Positions 1 through 9,067 of a DNA stretch of 62,306 nt are shown piece by piece. The notes below the pieces were generated by a model. The model did not search any database, was not told the DNA's origin, and was given only the letters and a program-made list of their open reading frames with translations. The position numbers and the translations under genes were made by a program. Every line of letters begins with the position of its first letter. Position 1 is the stretch's first letter. Location: contig DELT01000094.1 in assembly GCA_002354555.1 (NCBI GenBank), positions 1 to 62,306 of the forward strand, written 5' to 3'. Source of the DNA: Methylophaga sp. UBA2689. Its GTDB lineage: Bacteria; Pseudomonadota; Gammaproteobacteria; Nitrosococcales; Methylophagaceae.

Positions 1-157
1 TGGCGATTGATATCAATAGTCAGACCCAAGATTAATCGCTTTTACCGATTAATAAAACCGAAATAAGTTGTTTTATTAATCATTATTGTTCCGCTACACT
101 GCTCATAACTGAATAAATGTTCAGGAAACCACTACCCCAAAAAAGGAGATTAACAAC

Positions 158-682
158 ATGACTCAACGAGTACCTAATGTCGTTTTTAAAACCCGTGTAA
201 GAGATGAAAGTATTGGTGGCGATAACCCTTTCCGCTGGCAGGATGTTACGACCGATGAAATTTTCAAAGGTAAAAGTGTCATCGTCTTCGCATTGCCTGG
301 TGCGTTTACCCCGACCTGTTCAAGTACCCACTTGCCAGGTTATGAAGAACACTATGATGAGCTGAAAGCAAAAGGCATTGATGAAGTTTATTGTCTGTCC
401 GTAAATGATGCTTTCACCATGTTCCAATGGGGCAAACGTCAGGACGTGAAAAAAGTCAAATTGCTGCCGGATGGTAATGGTGAATTTACCCGTGGCATGA
501 ACATGCTGGTGAAAAAAGAAAACCTGGGCTTTGGTGAGCGTTCATGGCGTTACTCAATGCATGTGGTGGATGGTGAAGTGAAAAAACTTTTTGCTGAGCC
601 AGGCAAGATGGATAATTGCCCTGATGACCCGTTTGAAGTCAGCGGCGTGGATACCATGCTGGATTATTTGAATAAACAATAA
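158..682 (+). CDS. Peroxiredoxin, Prx5 type (glutathione-dependent)
   Basis: This 174-residue cytoplasmic protein belongs to the Prx5 branch of the AhpC/TSA superfamily, which reduces hydroperoxides with glutathione/glutaredoxin as electron donor. The peroxidatic cysteine is Cys54 in the motif PGAFTPTCSSTHLPGYE, followed by the family's conserved Phe/Gly-rich segments. Several relatives carry a fused C-terminal glutaredoxin; here that domain is absent, and a free glutaredoxin gene occurs at the far end of the window. The ATG follows a clear AAAGGAG ribosome binding site. The next gene is glutathione reductase, which regenerates the expected reductant, so the pair forms a peroxide-detoxification module, although a strong terminator separates them. 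Confidence 0.93.
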   Translation: MTQRVPNVVFKTRVRDESIGGDNPFRWQDVTTDEIFKGKSVIVFALPGAFTPTCSSTHLPGYEEHYDELKAKGIDEVYCLSVNDAFTMFQWGKRQDVKKVKLLPDGNGEFTRGMNMLVKKENLGFGERSWRYSMHVVDGEVKKLFAEPGKMDNCPDDPFEVSGVDTMLDYLNKQ

Positions 683-702
683 TGCTGTATTAGCCACATT
701 AC

Positions 703-738
703 ACCGGACCTGTGACCATTCAGGTCCGGTATTTTTTT
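703..738 (+). terminator. Intrinsic terminator after the peroxiredoxin gene
   Basis: A perfect 10-bp stem (ACCGGACCTG, 703-712, paired with 721-730), an 8-nt loop and a run of seven T form a strong rho-independent terminator. It lies between two functionally linked genes, so the downstream reductase must depend on read-through or on a promoter within the short gap. Confidence 0.85.
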
Positions 739-770
739 GTAAAGTTAAATGGCAGACAGGAGTTTTTTAG

Positions 771-2126
771 ATGCAATACGATTACGATTTATTTGTTATT
801 GGTGCCGGTTCAGGTGGCGTTCGAGCCAGCCGCATGGCGGCATCATATGGTGCAAAAGTCGCAGTATGCGAAGATCGTTATCTGGGCGGAACTTGTGTAA
901 ATGTCGGTTGTGTACCTAAAAAACTTTATGTTTATGCTTCTGAATATTCAGCCCATTTCAACGATGCCAAAGGCTTTGGCTGGCAAGTCAGTAAACCGGC
1001 TTTTGACTGGGCGACGTTACGTGATAACAAAACAGATGAAATCAGTCGTTTGAATGGTGTCTATGAAGGCATTCTGGATCGTGCCGGCGTTGAGATAATC
1101 GATGGCAGAGGCAAAATAATTGATGCCCATACGGTGGAAGTAAATGGTAAGAAATTCACCACAGAACGAATTTTAATTGCTACGGGCGGCTGGCCATTTA
1201 TCCCGGATATACCCGGTAAAACCCATGCAGTGGATTCCAATGGAATTTTTGATTTGGCAGAATTCCCTAAACGCCTGGCGGTTGTGGGCGGGGGGTATAT
1301 CGCCGTGGAGTTTGCCGGTATTTTTCATGGCTTGGGTGCTCAAGTCACACAAATTGTCCGTGGTGGCGGATTACTGAACGGTTTTGATAAAGAGACGGCT
1401 GAATTTGCTGCAGAGCAGATTCAACAAAATGGTGTGCATATTCACTTTAATACCGAAGTGAAATCAATTAAGAAACAAAAAGATGACAGTTTATATTTAA
1501 CCATGTCGGATGGTCATCATTTAACGGTTGATACCGTGTTATTTGCCACCGGCAGGAAACCACATCTCGATGGATTGGGACTGGAAAATGTTGACATCAA
1601 GCTTGGTAAAAGTGGACATATCGAGGTTAATAAAACCTTTCAGACGTCTGAACCCAGTATTTACGCCCTGGGCGATGTAACAGGTGGTATGGAACTAACA
1701 CCTGTAGCATTAGCCGAGGGTATGGCATTGGCTGGCTATCTGTTTGATAAGCAACCTTGTAAAGTGGATTACAGCAATATTGCCACCACAGTGTTTTGTC
1801 AGCCCAATATCGGTACTGTCGGTATGACGGAAGAACAGGCACGTAAGGAATATTCAAATGTATTGAAATATCGCTCAAACTTTCGCGCGATGAAACACAC
1901 CTTGGGTGGCTCGCAGGAACGCACTTTAATGAAGTTACTGGTCGACGGTGATACTGATAGAGTGTTAGGAGCACACATGGTGGGAGACTCAGCAGGGGAA
2001 ATTATGCAGGGCATAGCCATTGCGATTAAATGCGGGGCAACCAAAACAGATTTTGATGCAACGATTGGCATTCATCCAACTGCAGCGGAAGAGTTTGTCA
2101 CTATGCGCACCCCGGTAAGTGATTAA
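771..2126 (+). CDS. gor: Glutathione-disulfide reductase
   Basis: A 451-residue FAD-dependent pyridine nucleotide-disulfide oxidoreductase that uses NADPH to reduce glutathione disulfide in the cytoplasm. The FAD-binding GAGSGG lies at residues 11-16 and the redox-active disulfide is Cys42/Cys47 in GGTCVNVGCVPKK. The NAD(P) Rossmann motif GGGYIAVEFAG lies mid-protein, and the C-terminal dimerisation domain carries the catalytic-base segment IGIHPTAAEE. Full length matches the family. The ATG follows a CAGGAG site. It acts with the upstream glutathione-dependent peroxiredoxin. The sequence fits glutathione reductase better than trypanothione or mercury reductase, but substrate choice within the family is inferred. 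Confidence 0.95.
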   Translation: MQYDYDLFVIGAGSGGVRASRMAASYGAKVAVCEDRYLGGTCVNVGCVPKKLYVYASEYSAHFNDAKGFGWQVSKPAFDWATLRDNKTDEISRLNGVYEGILDRAGVEIIDGRGKIIDAHTVEVNGKKFTTERILIATGGWPFIPDIPGKTHAVDSNGIFDLAEFPKRLAVVGGGYIAVEFAGIFHGLGAQVTQIVRGGGLLNGFDKETAEFAAEQIQQNGVHIHFNTEVKSIKKQKDDSLYLTMSDGHHLTVDTVLFATGRKPHLDGLGLENVDIKLGKSGHIEVNKTFQTSEPSIYALGDVTGGMELTPVALAEGMALAGYLFDKQPCKVDYSNIATTVFCQPNIGTVGMTEEQARKEYSNVLKYRSNFRAMKHTLGGSQERTLMKLLVDGDTDRVLGAHMVGDSAGEIMQGIAIAIKCGATKTDFDATIGIHPTAAEEFVTMRTPVSD

Positions 2127-2237
2127 TCAGGAAAATCCTGAGTCCATTCGGGTGTATCACTGAGGTTTTAGTTGTTTGAACACGTTAATCTATACCTAAG
2201 TCAGCAAACGCTGATATCAAATTTGAGGAGAATGATT

Positions 2238-2309
2238 ATGTGGACTAAACCAGAATATTCAGACATGCGTTTCGGTTTCGAAGTAACAATGTATATCTGC
2301 AACCGTTAA
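2238..2309 (+). CDS. pqqA: PqqA, coenzyme PQQ precursor peptide (orphan copy)
   Basis: This 23-codon gene encodes the ribosomal precursor from which pyrroloquinoline quinone is made by cross-linking a Glu and a Tyr side chain. The peptide begins [11 protein letters not shown] and ends [11 protein letters not shown], which matches the classical 23-residue PqqA type, with Glu15 and Tyr19 in the conserved E-V-T-x-Y arrangement. A GAGGAG site precedes the ATG and a UUCG-capped terminator follows, so it is a monocistronic unit. No pqqB, C, D or E is nearby, so the biosynthetic enzymes must be encoded elsewhere. Methylotrophs need much PQQ for methanol dehydrogenase, and extra unlinked pqqA copies are known in this group. 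Confidence 0.93.
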   Translation: MWTKPEYSDMRFGFEVTMYICNR

Positions 2310-2330
2310 TACGCAGTTATAAAAAAATAA

Positions 2331-2360
2331 AAAACCTCAGTCTTCGGACTGGGGTTTTTT
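2331..2360 (+). terminator. UUCG-tetraloop terminator of pqqA
   Basis: A stem of about ten pairs (2333-2342 with 2347-2356, one G-U pair) closed by a TTCG tetraloop and followed by eight T. It begins about 20 bp after the pqqA stop and isolates that gene from the flavoprotein gene downstream. Confidence 0.9.
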
Positions 2361-2430
2361 TTCGCCTGTCAGAAACCTCTTCATAACCACTTTGGTCTGA
2401 TTGCCGAATTCATTACCTCCTCGGATCCAC

Positions 2431-3417
2431 ATGAGCAAAATTGCAATTATTGGCAGCGGACTGGCAGGACTCACACTGGCTCATCAGCTTCAGCCCTATG
2501 CGGACATTCATTTGTTCGAAAAAGCTCGCCGTGCTGGCGGCAGATTGGCATCACGCACCGCGGGCCCATTTCAGTTTGATCACGGTGCCCAATTTTTTAC
2601 AGTTAAAACGCCACGGTTTGCCGAATTTATTCAGCCATTAATCAAAAAGCAGGTGATACAACGCTGGGATGCATATTTCGCAGAATTCGCCGGAACTGAA
2701 AAAGTAGTAGAACGCCAGTGGAATGCAGACTATCCACATTATGTTGGCAGTCCTGATATGCAGGCGTTTGCTCAGGCACTCGCTGCGCCCTTGAATATTC
2801 AGTTTAATCAGCAAATCACCCATCTTAAGCAACAGAATGGGAAATGGTGCTTATTGCATCAGGAGACGCAAATTGCGAATGATTTTGATTGGGTGATCAG
2901 CTGTCTGCCAGCGAGACAAACCGCCGATCTTTTACCAAAGGAGTTTGCCAGCCACCACTCTATTGAGCACACAAAAATGCTGGCCTGTTACGCGTTAATG
3001 CTGGGCTTTAATGATGCCCCCACACCCGACTGGCAAGCAGCGTTAGTTCGCAATGCAAAAATAAGCTGGATGTCGGTTAACAGCTCTAAACCTTCTCGCT
3101 CCGGTGGGTTTTCAATGGTGATACAAGCCAATAATGTCTGGGCAGAAGAAAACCTGGCAGTCGATGATGAGCGAATCAAACAACAGATGCTTGATGAAGT
3201 GCATCGTGTCAGTGGACTGGATATTGATAAAGTCAGTCATATTGATTTAAAACGCTGGGTCTACGCCAATATTCCTGCTCAAACTGGTCAACAGGCTTAT
3301 CTGGATAACACACTAAAACTGGCGGCTTGCGGTGACTGGTGCATTCAGGGTCGAGTTGAGTCGGCTTTCAGTAGTGCCGATACATTGGCACAGCAACTCA
3401 TTCTGGAGTTAAGCTAA
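2431..3417 (+). CDS. Renalase-like FAD-dependent oxidoreductase
   Basis: A 328-residue NAD(P)/FAD-dependent amine-oxidase-fold protein. The dinucleotide-binding motif IIGSGLAGLTLA lies right at the N-terminus, followed by the acidic end of the second strand (LFEK), the GGRL motif and FDHGAQFFT, typical of bacterial renalase-like proteins, some of which oxidise isomeric dihydropyridine nucleotides. A C-terminal FAD contact (ACGDWCIQGRVESAF) is present. The ATG at 2431 is preferred over the TTG ten codons upstream because the Rossmann strand starts there; no strong ribosome binding site is visible for either. It overlaps the convergent esterase gene by four bases. The substrate is not predictable. 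Confidence 0.8.
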   Translation: MSKIAIIGSGLAGLTLAHQLQPYADIHLFEKARRAGGRLASRTAGPFQFDHGAQFFTVKTPRFAEFIQPLIKKQVIQRWDAYFAEFAGTEKVVERQWNADYPHYVGSPDMQAFAQALAAPLNIQFNQQITHLKQQNGKWCLLHQETQIANDFDWVISCLPARQTADLLPKEFASHHSIEHTKMLACYALMLGFNDAPTPDWQAALVRNAKISWMSVNSSKPSRSGGFSMVIQANNVWAEENLAVDDERIKQQMLDEVHRVSGLDIDKVSHIDLKRWVYANIPAQTGQQAYLDNTLKLAACGDWCIQGRVESAFSSADTLAQQLILELS

Positions 3418-4280
3418 TCTCGATATTTTTCAATAAATGTTGTGATTGGAGCAAGTAAAGCACCTTCTCCACGCAGAGGTTTTGCCAGCTTGGCAACCAT
3501 AGCCACATGGCCGTACCCATCAAATTCCACCAATTCTACTGAATTACCATGCTGCTTGAGTTTATCTGCCAGTCGATAACTGTTACGTGGGAGTACAGTA
3601 CGATCATCAGTGCCTACCAGCAATAACATCGGGGGATGATCGTTGGTGACAAAATTCACTGGCTGACTTTGCCATTGACTGCTTTCATTGCCAAAAATTT
3701 GTTTTAAGGTCTCACTTTTCAGTGGCAGGAAATCATAGGGTCCAGCTAAACCAATCATTCCCTGCAACTGCTGTGGCTGCATATCAACCTGCTGCAAATA
3801 AAGCGGATTCACCGACAACATGGCAGCAATATGTGCTCCGGCAGAGTGTCCGGCAATAAACAGTTGCTCAGGATCACCGCCAAACTCTGCAATATGCTGT
3901 CTGGTCCAGGCCACTGATTGAGCAGCATCTTCGATAAATTGAGGAAATACAACTTCAGGGTAGACTCGGTAATCAGGAATAACCACAATGACTCCCTGTG
4001 ACGTCAGTGCTTCTGCAACAAATTTATAATCAGCTTTTTCACCGTCTTCCCAGCCGCCACCATAAAAGAAAATGACAGTGGCTGGTTTTCTGGTTGCTGT
4101 TGAATTCACTGGCTGATAGATATCCAGTTTCAGGCGCGGATGATCGCCATAAATGAGATCTGCTTGATGTTGATAACCTGACTCCGGCACCATGGCGTTT
4201 AATACGGTTACCGGTGAACAAGCACTTAATGAAAGCGCCGAGAGACTACCTAATAAACTTTGAATAAACTGGCGAAGCAC
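3414..4280 (-). CDS. Alpha/beta-hydrolase lipoprotein (carboxylesterase-like)
   Basis: A 288-residue alpha/beta hydrolase of the hormone-sensitive-lipase/BD-FAE type. The N-terminus has a lipoprotein signal with lipobox LSAC (Cys21), predicting membrane anchoring facing the periplasm. The oxyanion region is FFYGGGW near residue 72, the nucleophile is Ser146 in GHSAGAH, the acid is in GTDDRT near 224, and the histidine is His258 in GYGHVAM. The complete triad suggests an active short-chain ester hydrolase; the substrate is unknown. Its 3' end overlaps the convergent flavoprotein gene by four bases. Confidence 0.85.
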   Translation of the reverse strand: MLRQFIQSLLGSLSALSLSACSPVTVLNAMVPESGYQHQADLIYGDHPRLKLDIYQPVNSTATRKPATVIFFYGGGWEDGEKADYKFVAEALTSQGVIVVIPDYRVYPEVVFPQFIEDAAQSVAWTRQHIAEFGGDPEQLFIAGHSAGAHIAAMLSVNPLYLQQVDMQPQQLQGMIGLAGPYDFLPLKSETLKQIFGNESSQWQSQPVNFVTNDHPPMLLLVGTDDRTVLPRNSYRLADKLKQHGNSVELVEFDGYGHVAMVAKLAKPLRGEGALLAPITTFIEKYRD

Positions 4281-4347
4281 GCAAACATTCCTGAAGTTGA
4301 TAGCTTAACCAGACTGACTAAGCGAGCCGGAGGTTCCTTGTAACGGA

Positions 4348-4755
4348 CTAACGAGCATAGGAATGAAGCTTATTGCAGACTTTCTCTGCATCTTTCAAGT
4401 TACGTTTCGCTTTCTTGACCCGCTTATCTTCAATCATCGCAATCATACCGACAACGCCAATCATACTGGCAATCGCCCCGGCAATCCCGCCCGATAACCA
4501 GGCAATAAGCATCGCCAGTCCAATTAAGCCAAACACTTGGATTACAGTAAATTGCGACGCCAGTTTTTCTTTGCGGCAGGTCGTTAATCTTTGCTCCCAA
4601 AGCTGAATCAGTTCGGCCAGCTCATCGTCAGTCAACACATTGAAATTAACATAGTATTCCAGACCAATAATCTCGTCATTATCATTGCGTGAACTCAGAT
4701 CAATGGTTTCTGCCATCATTTTCAGCGCTGTATAGGTATCTTCATCCTTTTCCAT
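4348..4755 (-). CDS. Small membrane protein of unknown function
   Basis: A 135-residue protein that I do not recognise. The acidic N-terminal half is soluble; two adjacent hydrophobic segments (about residues 69-107, rich in Gly, Ala and Ile) form a helical hairpin, and the C-terminal tail is strongly basic (EDKRVKKAKRNLKDAEK), so the tail is probably cytoplasmic. The ATG at 4755 is the start available, and the gene stands alone between the esterase and the divergent WG-repeat gene. Confidence 0.6.
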   Translation of the reverse strand: MEKDEDTYTALKMMAETIDLSSRNDNDEIIGLEYYVNFNVLTDDELAELIQLWEQRLTTCRKEKLASQFTVIQVFGLIGLAMLIAWLSGGIAGAIASMIGVVGMIAMIEDKRVKKAKRNLKDAEKVCNKLHSYAR

Positions 4756-4904
4756 ACATACTCCATCAACATTGTTGATTCACTATCGCTTAAGCTGCAG
4801 TGGGGACCTAGGGCCTGTTATCACAACAGTTTATTTTCACAAGGTTTTCACCCAATCAAGAACAGACTTATCATGGGAATAATTCCCGTAAGGTGGGTGA
4901 CGTT

Positions 4905-6038
4905 ATGAGTAGAAAACTATTTAAAACATTGGGATATATTCTGTCAGCGCTGACATTCGCCGGCTTCTCTGCCAGTCATGCTGTTCAGCCTACCATGGCT
5001 TATGTAGAAAATCTGAAGATTGATCTTATTTTTGATGATGCTGGCAGTTTTAAAAATGACCGAGCGGCGGTAATGATTGCCAATCAGGGCATTGCACAAT
5101 TTGCCATGATCAATCCCGATGGTGAAATTCTTTTCACCGCTGATGAAATCAATGATTTGGATAGCGGCGTCACCGCCTATCGCAATGATAATCTATGGGG
5201 CATTGTAGATCGAAATGGAAAAATAATACTGCAGCCCACCTACCCGAAAATTCAATCTTTTAAACAGGGATATGCTGCTTTTATCAAGGATGGCTCCTGG
5301 GGCTTTCTTAATACTTCTGGTCAGGAAGTAATCCCGGCCAAATATGACAAGGTTGGGGTTTTCTCTCAAGGTCTGGCCGGTTTCAGAGTCAATGATCAAT
5401 GGGGCTATCTGAATACTGAGGGAGAGGAAGTCATTAAGGCACAATTTGATGAAATTCAGATCTTCAGCGAACAACGTGCGGCCTTTAGAGTGGGTGAAGA
5501 GTGGGGATATATCGATGCCGAGGGAAAACAATTAATCACGCCAGCATTTGCCCAGAGTCGGGTATTTCGTGAGGGTTATGCTGCCGTATTTGTTGATGGT
5601 AAGTGGGGGTATATCGATAAAGAAGGTGACTGGCTGATCCGTCCTCAATTTGATCAGGCCAAAGCATTTGGTGAGGGTTTTGCCGTCATTAAACAAAATG
5701 GGCTATACGGTTTTATTGATTCCAGTGGAGAAATAGTGGTTAAGCCTTATTTTGATGATGCCTGGAATTTCCGCGAAGGTTTAGCCCGGGTGGAGAAAAA
5801 CGCCAAGGTTGGCTATATCAATACCGAAGGCCAGATTGAGATTGAACCGGAATATGTCTGGGCATATTCATTTTCGGATGGTTTGGCGGTGATAACCTAT
5901 AACTATCGTCAGTATGGTTATATTAATCGGCAAGGTGAAGTGGTTATCGAACCCCAATTTGAACATGCTCAACCGTTTAATGAAGGGTTAGCGGCAATAA
6001 AAATTCGTAATAAATGGGGTTATATTTCGAAGGATTAA
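4905..6038 (+). CDS. Exported WG-repeat protein
   Basis: The product has a Sec signal peptide (MSRKLFKTLGYILSAL, cleavage near the first SHA) followed by at least eight WG/KWG-type repeats of about 35-45 residues, each with a core like WGYIDxEGxxxIxPxFDxA. WG repeats form beta-structures thought to mediate binding; no catalytic motif is visible. The ATG at 4905, about 11 nt after a TAAGG sequence, is preferred over the GTG at 4893, which would place five extra residues before the signal peptide. It is convergent with the response regulator gene and overlaps its end by four bases. Ligand and role are unknown. Confidence 0.8.
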   Translation: MSRKLFKTLGYILSALTFAGFSASHAVQPTMAYVENLKIDLIFDDAGSFKNDRAAVMIANQGIAQFAMINPDGEILFTADEINDLDSGVTAYRNDNLWGIVDRNGKIILQPTYPKIQSFKQGYAAFIKDGSWGFLNTSGQEVIPAKYDKVGVFSQGLAGFRVNDQWGYLNTEGEEVIKAQFDEIQIFSEQRAAFRVGEEWGYIDAEGKQLITPAFAQSRVFREGYAAVFVDGKWGYIDKEGDWLIRPQFDQAKAFGEGFAVIKQNGLYGFIDSSGEIVVKPYFDDAWNFREGLARVEKNAKVGYINTEGQIEIEPEYVWAYSFSDGLAVITYNYRQYGYINRQGEVVIEPQFEHAQPFNEGLAAIKIRNKWGYISKD

Positions 6039-7462
6039 GCCGTATCCTCCGCCTCATCAGTTTCTTCATCGAGCCAGCGATACAAAGTACGACGACCGAT
6101 TCCCAGTAAAGCAGCGGCACGACGTTTATTACCATCCACCTCTTTTAAAACCATATTTACATAACGTTTTTGTAACTGATCCAGAGTTGGCAATACAGCG
6201 CCGGCCAATAACTCATCATTGTGCCTATCTGTTTCAGGGCTTGCCATCGCCGGTTGTGTCGGTTGATTTTCCAGTAAGCGAGCGGGTAAATGCTGCGGTT
6301 GCACCCATTCTTCGTTGCAAAAGGCAAACGCTCTCTCTACGACATTATGTAGCTCTCTGACATTACCAGGAAAAGCATAGTCACGAATAATCTCCAGTGC
6401 CTTATCGCTAAAACCCTGAATTTTACGTCCCTGAGCAACCACCAGTTGTTGTAAAAACTGCTGCGCTAAAATCTCCCTATCCTCTTCACGGTCACGTAGA
6501 GGAGGAACCGACAAAGCAAAGGTTTCCATACGATAGAATAAATCTTCCCGAAAACTGCCTTCAATAACTTTTTGTTTCAAATCCCGATGGGTGGCCGCAA
6601 TAATACGGACATCCACTTTTTCTTCGGTATCATGGCCCACCGGCCGAATCGATCCATCCTGTAAAGCGCGTAATAGTTTTGCCTGTAGTGCCATTGGCAT
6701 TTCACCAATTTCATCAAGTAACAGGCTGCCACCATTGGCTTCCTGCAATAATCCTTTTCGGGCTTTTTTGGCACCGGTAAATGAGCCAGCAGCATGACCG
6801 AAAAATTCACTTTCCAATAACTCTTGCGGAATGCCGGCACAATTCACCGCTAAAAATGGTCCATCAGCACGATCACTTTCTGCATGTAATGCTTTGGCGA
6901 CCAGTTCTTTACCGGTTCCACTCTCACCATTAATCAAAACAGGCCCCTGAGCCCGGCCAATAACTTTAATCTGCTCAAACAAATTACGCATGGCTTCACT
7001 GCGACCAAACATCTGATGAAAAGCGGGCTGGCGATTGAGTTTACGAAATTGAAACAGCTCATCATGTAATTTACGGGTAGCGACCACCCGCTCGACCGCC
7101 AGCAGAAAATGTTCCAAATCCAGCGGTTTGGTTAGAAAGTCATCGGCCCCCGCCTGTAAAGCCTGTACTGCCTGACGCACACTGCCAAATGCCGTGATAA
7201 CAATCAGTCCAGGTCGTTGTTCTTCCGGCCAGTGGGTGACAACCTGCTCAACTACCTGCATTCCATTACCATCCGGCAAGCGCAAATCAGTGACAATCAA
7301 AGCTGGTTGATTAATGGTAAGCCAGTCCAAAGCCGATTGAACCTGATGGTGTACCTCCAGATTCCAGCCTTCAGCTTCCAATTCATCCGAAATCAGTCTG
7401 GCTAACGCCTGATCATCTTCTATCAACAAGATAGGCAAATTTTTATTCTGTTTTATCGTCAT
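6035..7462 (-). CDS. Sigma-54-dependent response regulator (NtrC family)
   Basis: A 475-residue three-domain activator: receiver domain (residues about 10-125; phospho-acceptor Asp59 in VTDLRLPDGNG, Lys112 in TKPLD), AAA+ domain (Walker A GESGTGKE near 179-186; sigma-54 contact loop GSFTGA near 226-231; Walker B LLLDEIGEM), and a Fis-type helix-turn-helix (GNKRRAAALLGIGRRTLYR). The usual loop is GAFTGA, so Ala is replaced by Ser. The ATG overlaps the kinase gene stop by four bases, indicating translational coupling. A likely target is the DUF4168 gene just beyond the kinase, which has a sigma-54 promoter. Confidence 0.93.
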   Translation of the reverse strand: MTIKQNKNLPILLIEDDQALARLISDELEAEGWNLEVHHQVQSALDWLTINQPALIVTDLRLPDGNGMQVVEQVVTHWPEEQRPGLIVITAFGSVRQAVQALQAGADDFLTKPLDLEHFLLAVERVVATRKLHDELFQFRKLNRQPAFHQMFGRSEAMRNLFEQIKVIGRAQGPVLINGESGTGKELVAKALHAESDRADGPFLAVNCAGIPQELLESEFFGHAAGSFTGAKKARKGLLQEANGGSLLLDEIGEMPMALQAKLLRALQDGSIRPVGHDTEEKVDVRIIAATHRDLKQKVIEGSFREDLFYRMETFALSVPPLRDREEDREILAQQFLQQLVVAQGRKIQGFSDKALEIIRDYAFPGNVRELHNVVERAFAFCNEEWVQPQHLPARLLENQPTQPAMASPETDRHNDELLAGAVLPTLDQLQKRYVNMVLKEVDGNKRRAAALLGIGRRTLYRWLDEETDEAEDTA

Positions 7463-8919
7463 GCGGTTGTTCCGGAATCTGTTGTTAAAACCAACGGTAA
7501 AATCAGACTGAACCTGGCGCCACCCAGTGGGCTATGACTCAACACTACTTCCCCCTGATGTTCTCGCAAGATCCGTTTCACAATAGCCAGCCCCAGACCA
7601 CTGCCTTCACCCGGTGTTTTGGTCGTGACAAATGGATCAAAAATCTGAGTTTTCTGCTCCTCGTTAATGCCAGGGCCAGCATCATCTACATGGATTTGTA
7701 ACTGTTCTCCATCCTGCTCCCAGGAGAGTTCAACCGGCCCATCAGGACAGGCCTGACAGGCATTGCGTAATAAATTGATCAAAGCCTGTTCCAGGCTCAA
7801 TGAATCGCCTTTAATTGTCGATATGGGCCCCTTAACAAGATTAACTTTATAACCTTGATTCGACAGCAAAGCTTCTGCCCTTTCGACCAATGAAGTCACA
7901 TCAAGCTCACGAATTTCAGTACGTGATGAACGGCCAAAACTAAGTAATTGTTGAATAATCGAGGTCATTCTGGCTGCTTGCTGACGAATTTCATTTAACT
8001 CTTTTACGTCTCTTTCGTTTTCCAGGCGCCTTAATAATCGGCTGGCTCGTCCATCAACCACTGTGAGCGGTGCACCTAATTCATGAGCCACACCGGCCGA
8101 TAATTGTCCAAGCGCTGCCATGGTTTCAGTTTGCCTGAGTCTTTCTGCCATTTGCTCTCGTGCTGATCGTTGCTGAGCTTCGCTTTTCTCTGCAGCTTCA
8201 ATCGCATTGAGCATGCCATTGAGTCCTTTTGCCAATTGGCTTATTTCAATTGGGCCCTGTTCTGCTGCCCGGTGTTCTCTATCCCCCTGGCTCACTCGCC
8301 GCATGCTCTCAACCAACTTCTGCAATGGCGTTTCAATGGCACGTTGATGGGAGTAGGTAATCACTCCAAGAATGATTAATGACACCAGTCCAAAGCCGCC
8401 CCAGGCCCAATATTTTAATTCGGTCAACTCACGATCAATATCACTACGCCGACGTGTCACTTGTAATAGGCCATTAGGCTGGCCAGTCGCATCAAATATA
8501 GGCATAAAAAAGGAATACACATTACGTCCACGTATCCGTTCATATTGTGCAAATTCACCTTCGACGATTTGTTCAAGTGCATCCGTTGCCTGTTCTTTTG
8601 TCGGATTAACGACACCAAAACTGCTTAACCGCTTACCATTAGCATCGAATAAATAGGCTCCATATACCTCGGTAATACCAAAAACCGACGCCATACTGTT
8701 TTGTAACTGATCCAGATCCTGCCGTTCCAGCGCCTGAGAAACCGGTAAATGAATGGTTCGGGCCACTTGCTGTAAGTCCCGCTGCATTCTTTCCTCTATA
8801 AATTGGCCCACCATTGATAGACCAATCGCGAGGATCATCGCCAGTACCAGTAACACAGGCAATGCAACCTGCATGATCAACACTAATCGCAGGTTGCTGA
8901 AAATGGATGGAAAACGCAT
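7459..8919 (-). CDS. Membrane sensor histidine kinase
   Basis: Starts with a transmembrane helix (RLVLIMQVALPVLLVLAMIL), then a periplasmic sensor of about 140 residues, a second membrane helix, a HAMP linker, a HisKA domain with the phospho-acceptor His in AGVAHELGAPL, and an HATPase domain with GPGINEE and GSGLGLAIV. It should phosphorylate the overlapping NtrC-type regulator. The ATG at 8919 is preferred: a longer reading frame to 8997 would add 26 residues unlike a membrane-protein start and would run through dyad sequences of the shared upstream region. The signal sensed is unknown, but envelope stress fits the target being an exported protein. Confidence 0.92.
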   Translation of the reverse strand: MRFPSIFSNLRLVLIMQVALPVLLVLAMILAIGLSMVGQFIEERMQRDLQQVARTIHLPVSQALERQDLDQLQNSMASVFGITEVYGAYLFDANGKRLSSFGVVNPTKEQATDALEQIVEGEFAQYERIRGRNVYSFFMPIFDATGQPNGLLQVTRRRSDIDRELTELKYWAWGGFGLVSLIILGVITYSHQRAIETPLQKLVESMRRVSQGDREHRAAEQGPIEISQLAKGLNGMLNAIEAAEKSEAQQRSAREQMAERLRQTETMAALGQLSAGVAHELGAPLTVVDGRASRLLRRLENERDVKELNEIRQQAARMTSIIQQLLSFGRSSRTEIRELDVTSLVERAEALLSNQGYKVNLVKGPISTIKGDSLSLEQALINLLRNACQACPDGPVELSWEQDGEQLQIHVDDAGPGINEEQKTQIFDPFVTTKTPGEGSGLGLAIVKRILREHQGEVVLSHSPLGGARFSLILPLVLTTDSGTTA

Positions 8920-9067
8920 TAAATGTTCTCTTAATAAACTTGAATTTATGGCACATGGGCCAAATTGACACACACCAAAGCACTCGTCAAGCTTCAAATA
9001 GGCTTAATAAGATGTAACAAAAAATATTTTATTTAATAAATACAGAAGCTTAAAAATAGTTTGGTTT

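Noticed and set aside
5..16. Palindrome ATTGATATCAAT as an Fnr box
   Set aside because: The half-sites have no spacer, unlike TTGAT-N4-ATCAA, and the gene it would serve is outside the window or far away.
712..900. Frame of 62 codons before and within gor
   Set aside because: Starts in the terminator and overlaps the strongly supported gor in another frame.
2406..2428. EcoRI and BamHI sites 17 bp apart, as in a cloning linker
   Set aside because: The surroundings are ordinary chromosomal sequence leading into a native gene; coincidence is likelier.
8920..8997. N-terminal extension of the sensor kinase
   Set aside because: The extra 26 residues include several Cys, precede the natural membrane-helix start, and occupy the regulatory region of the divergent gene.
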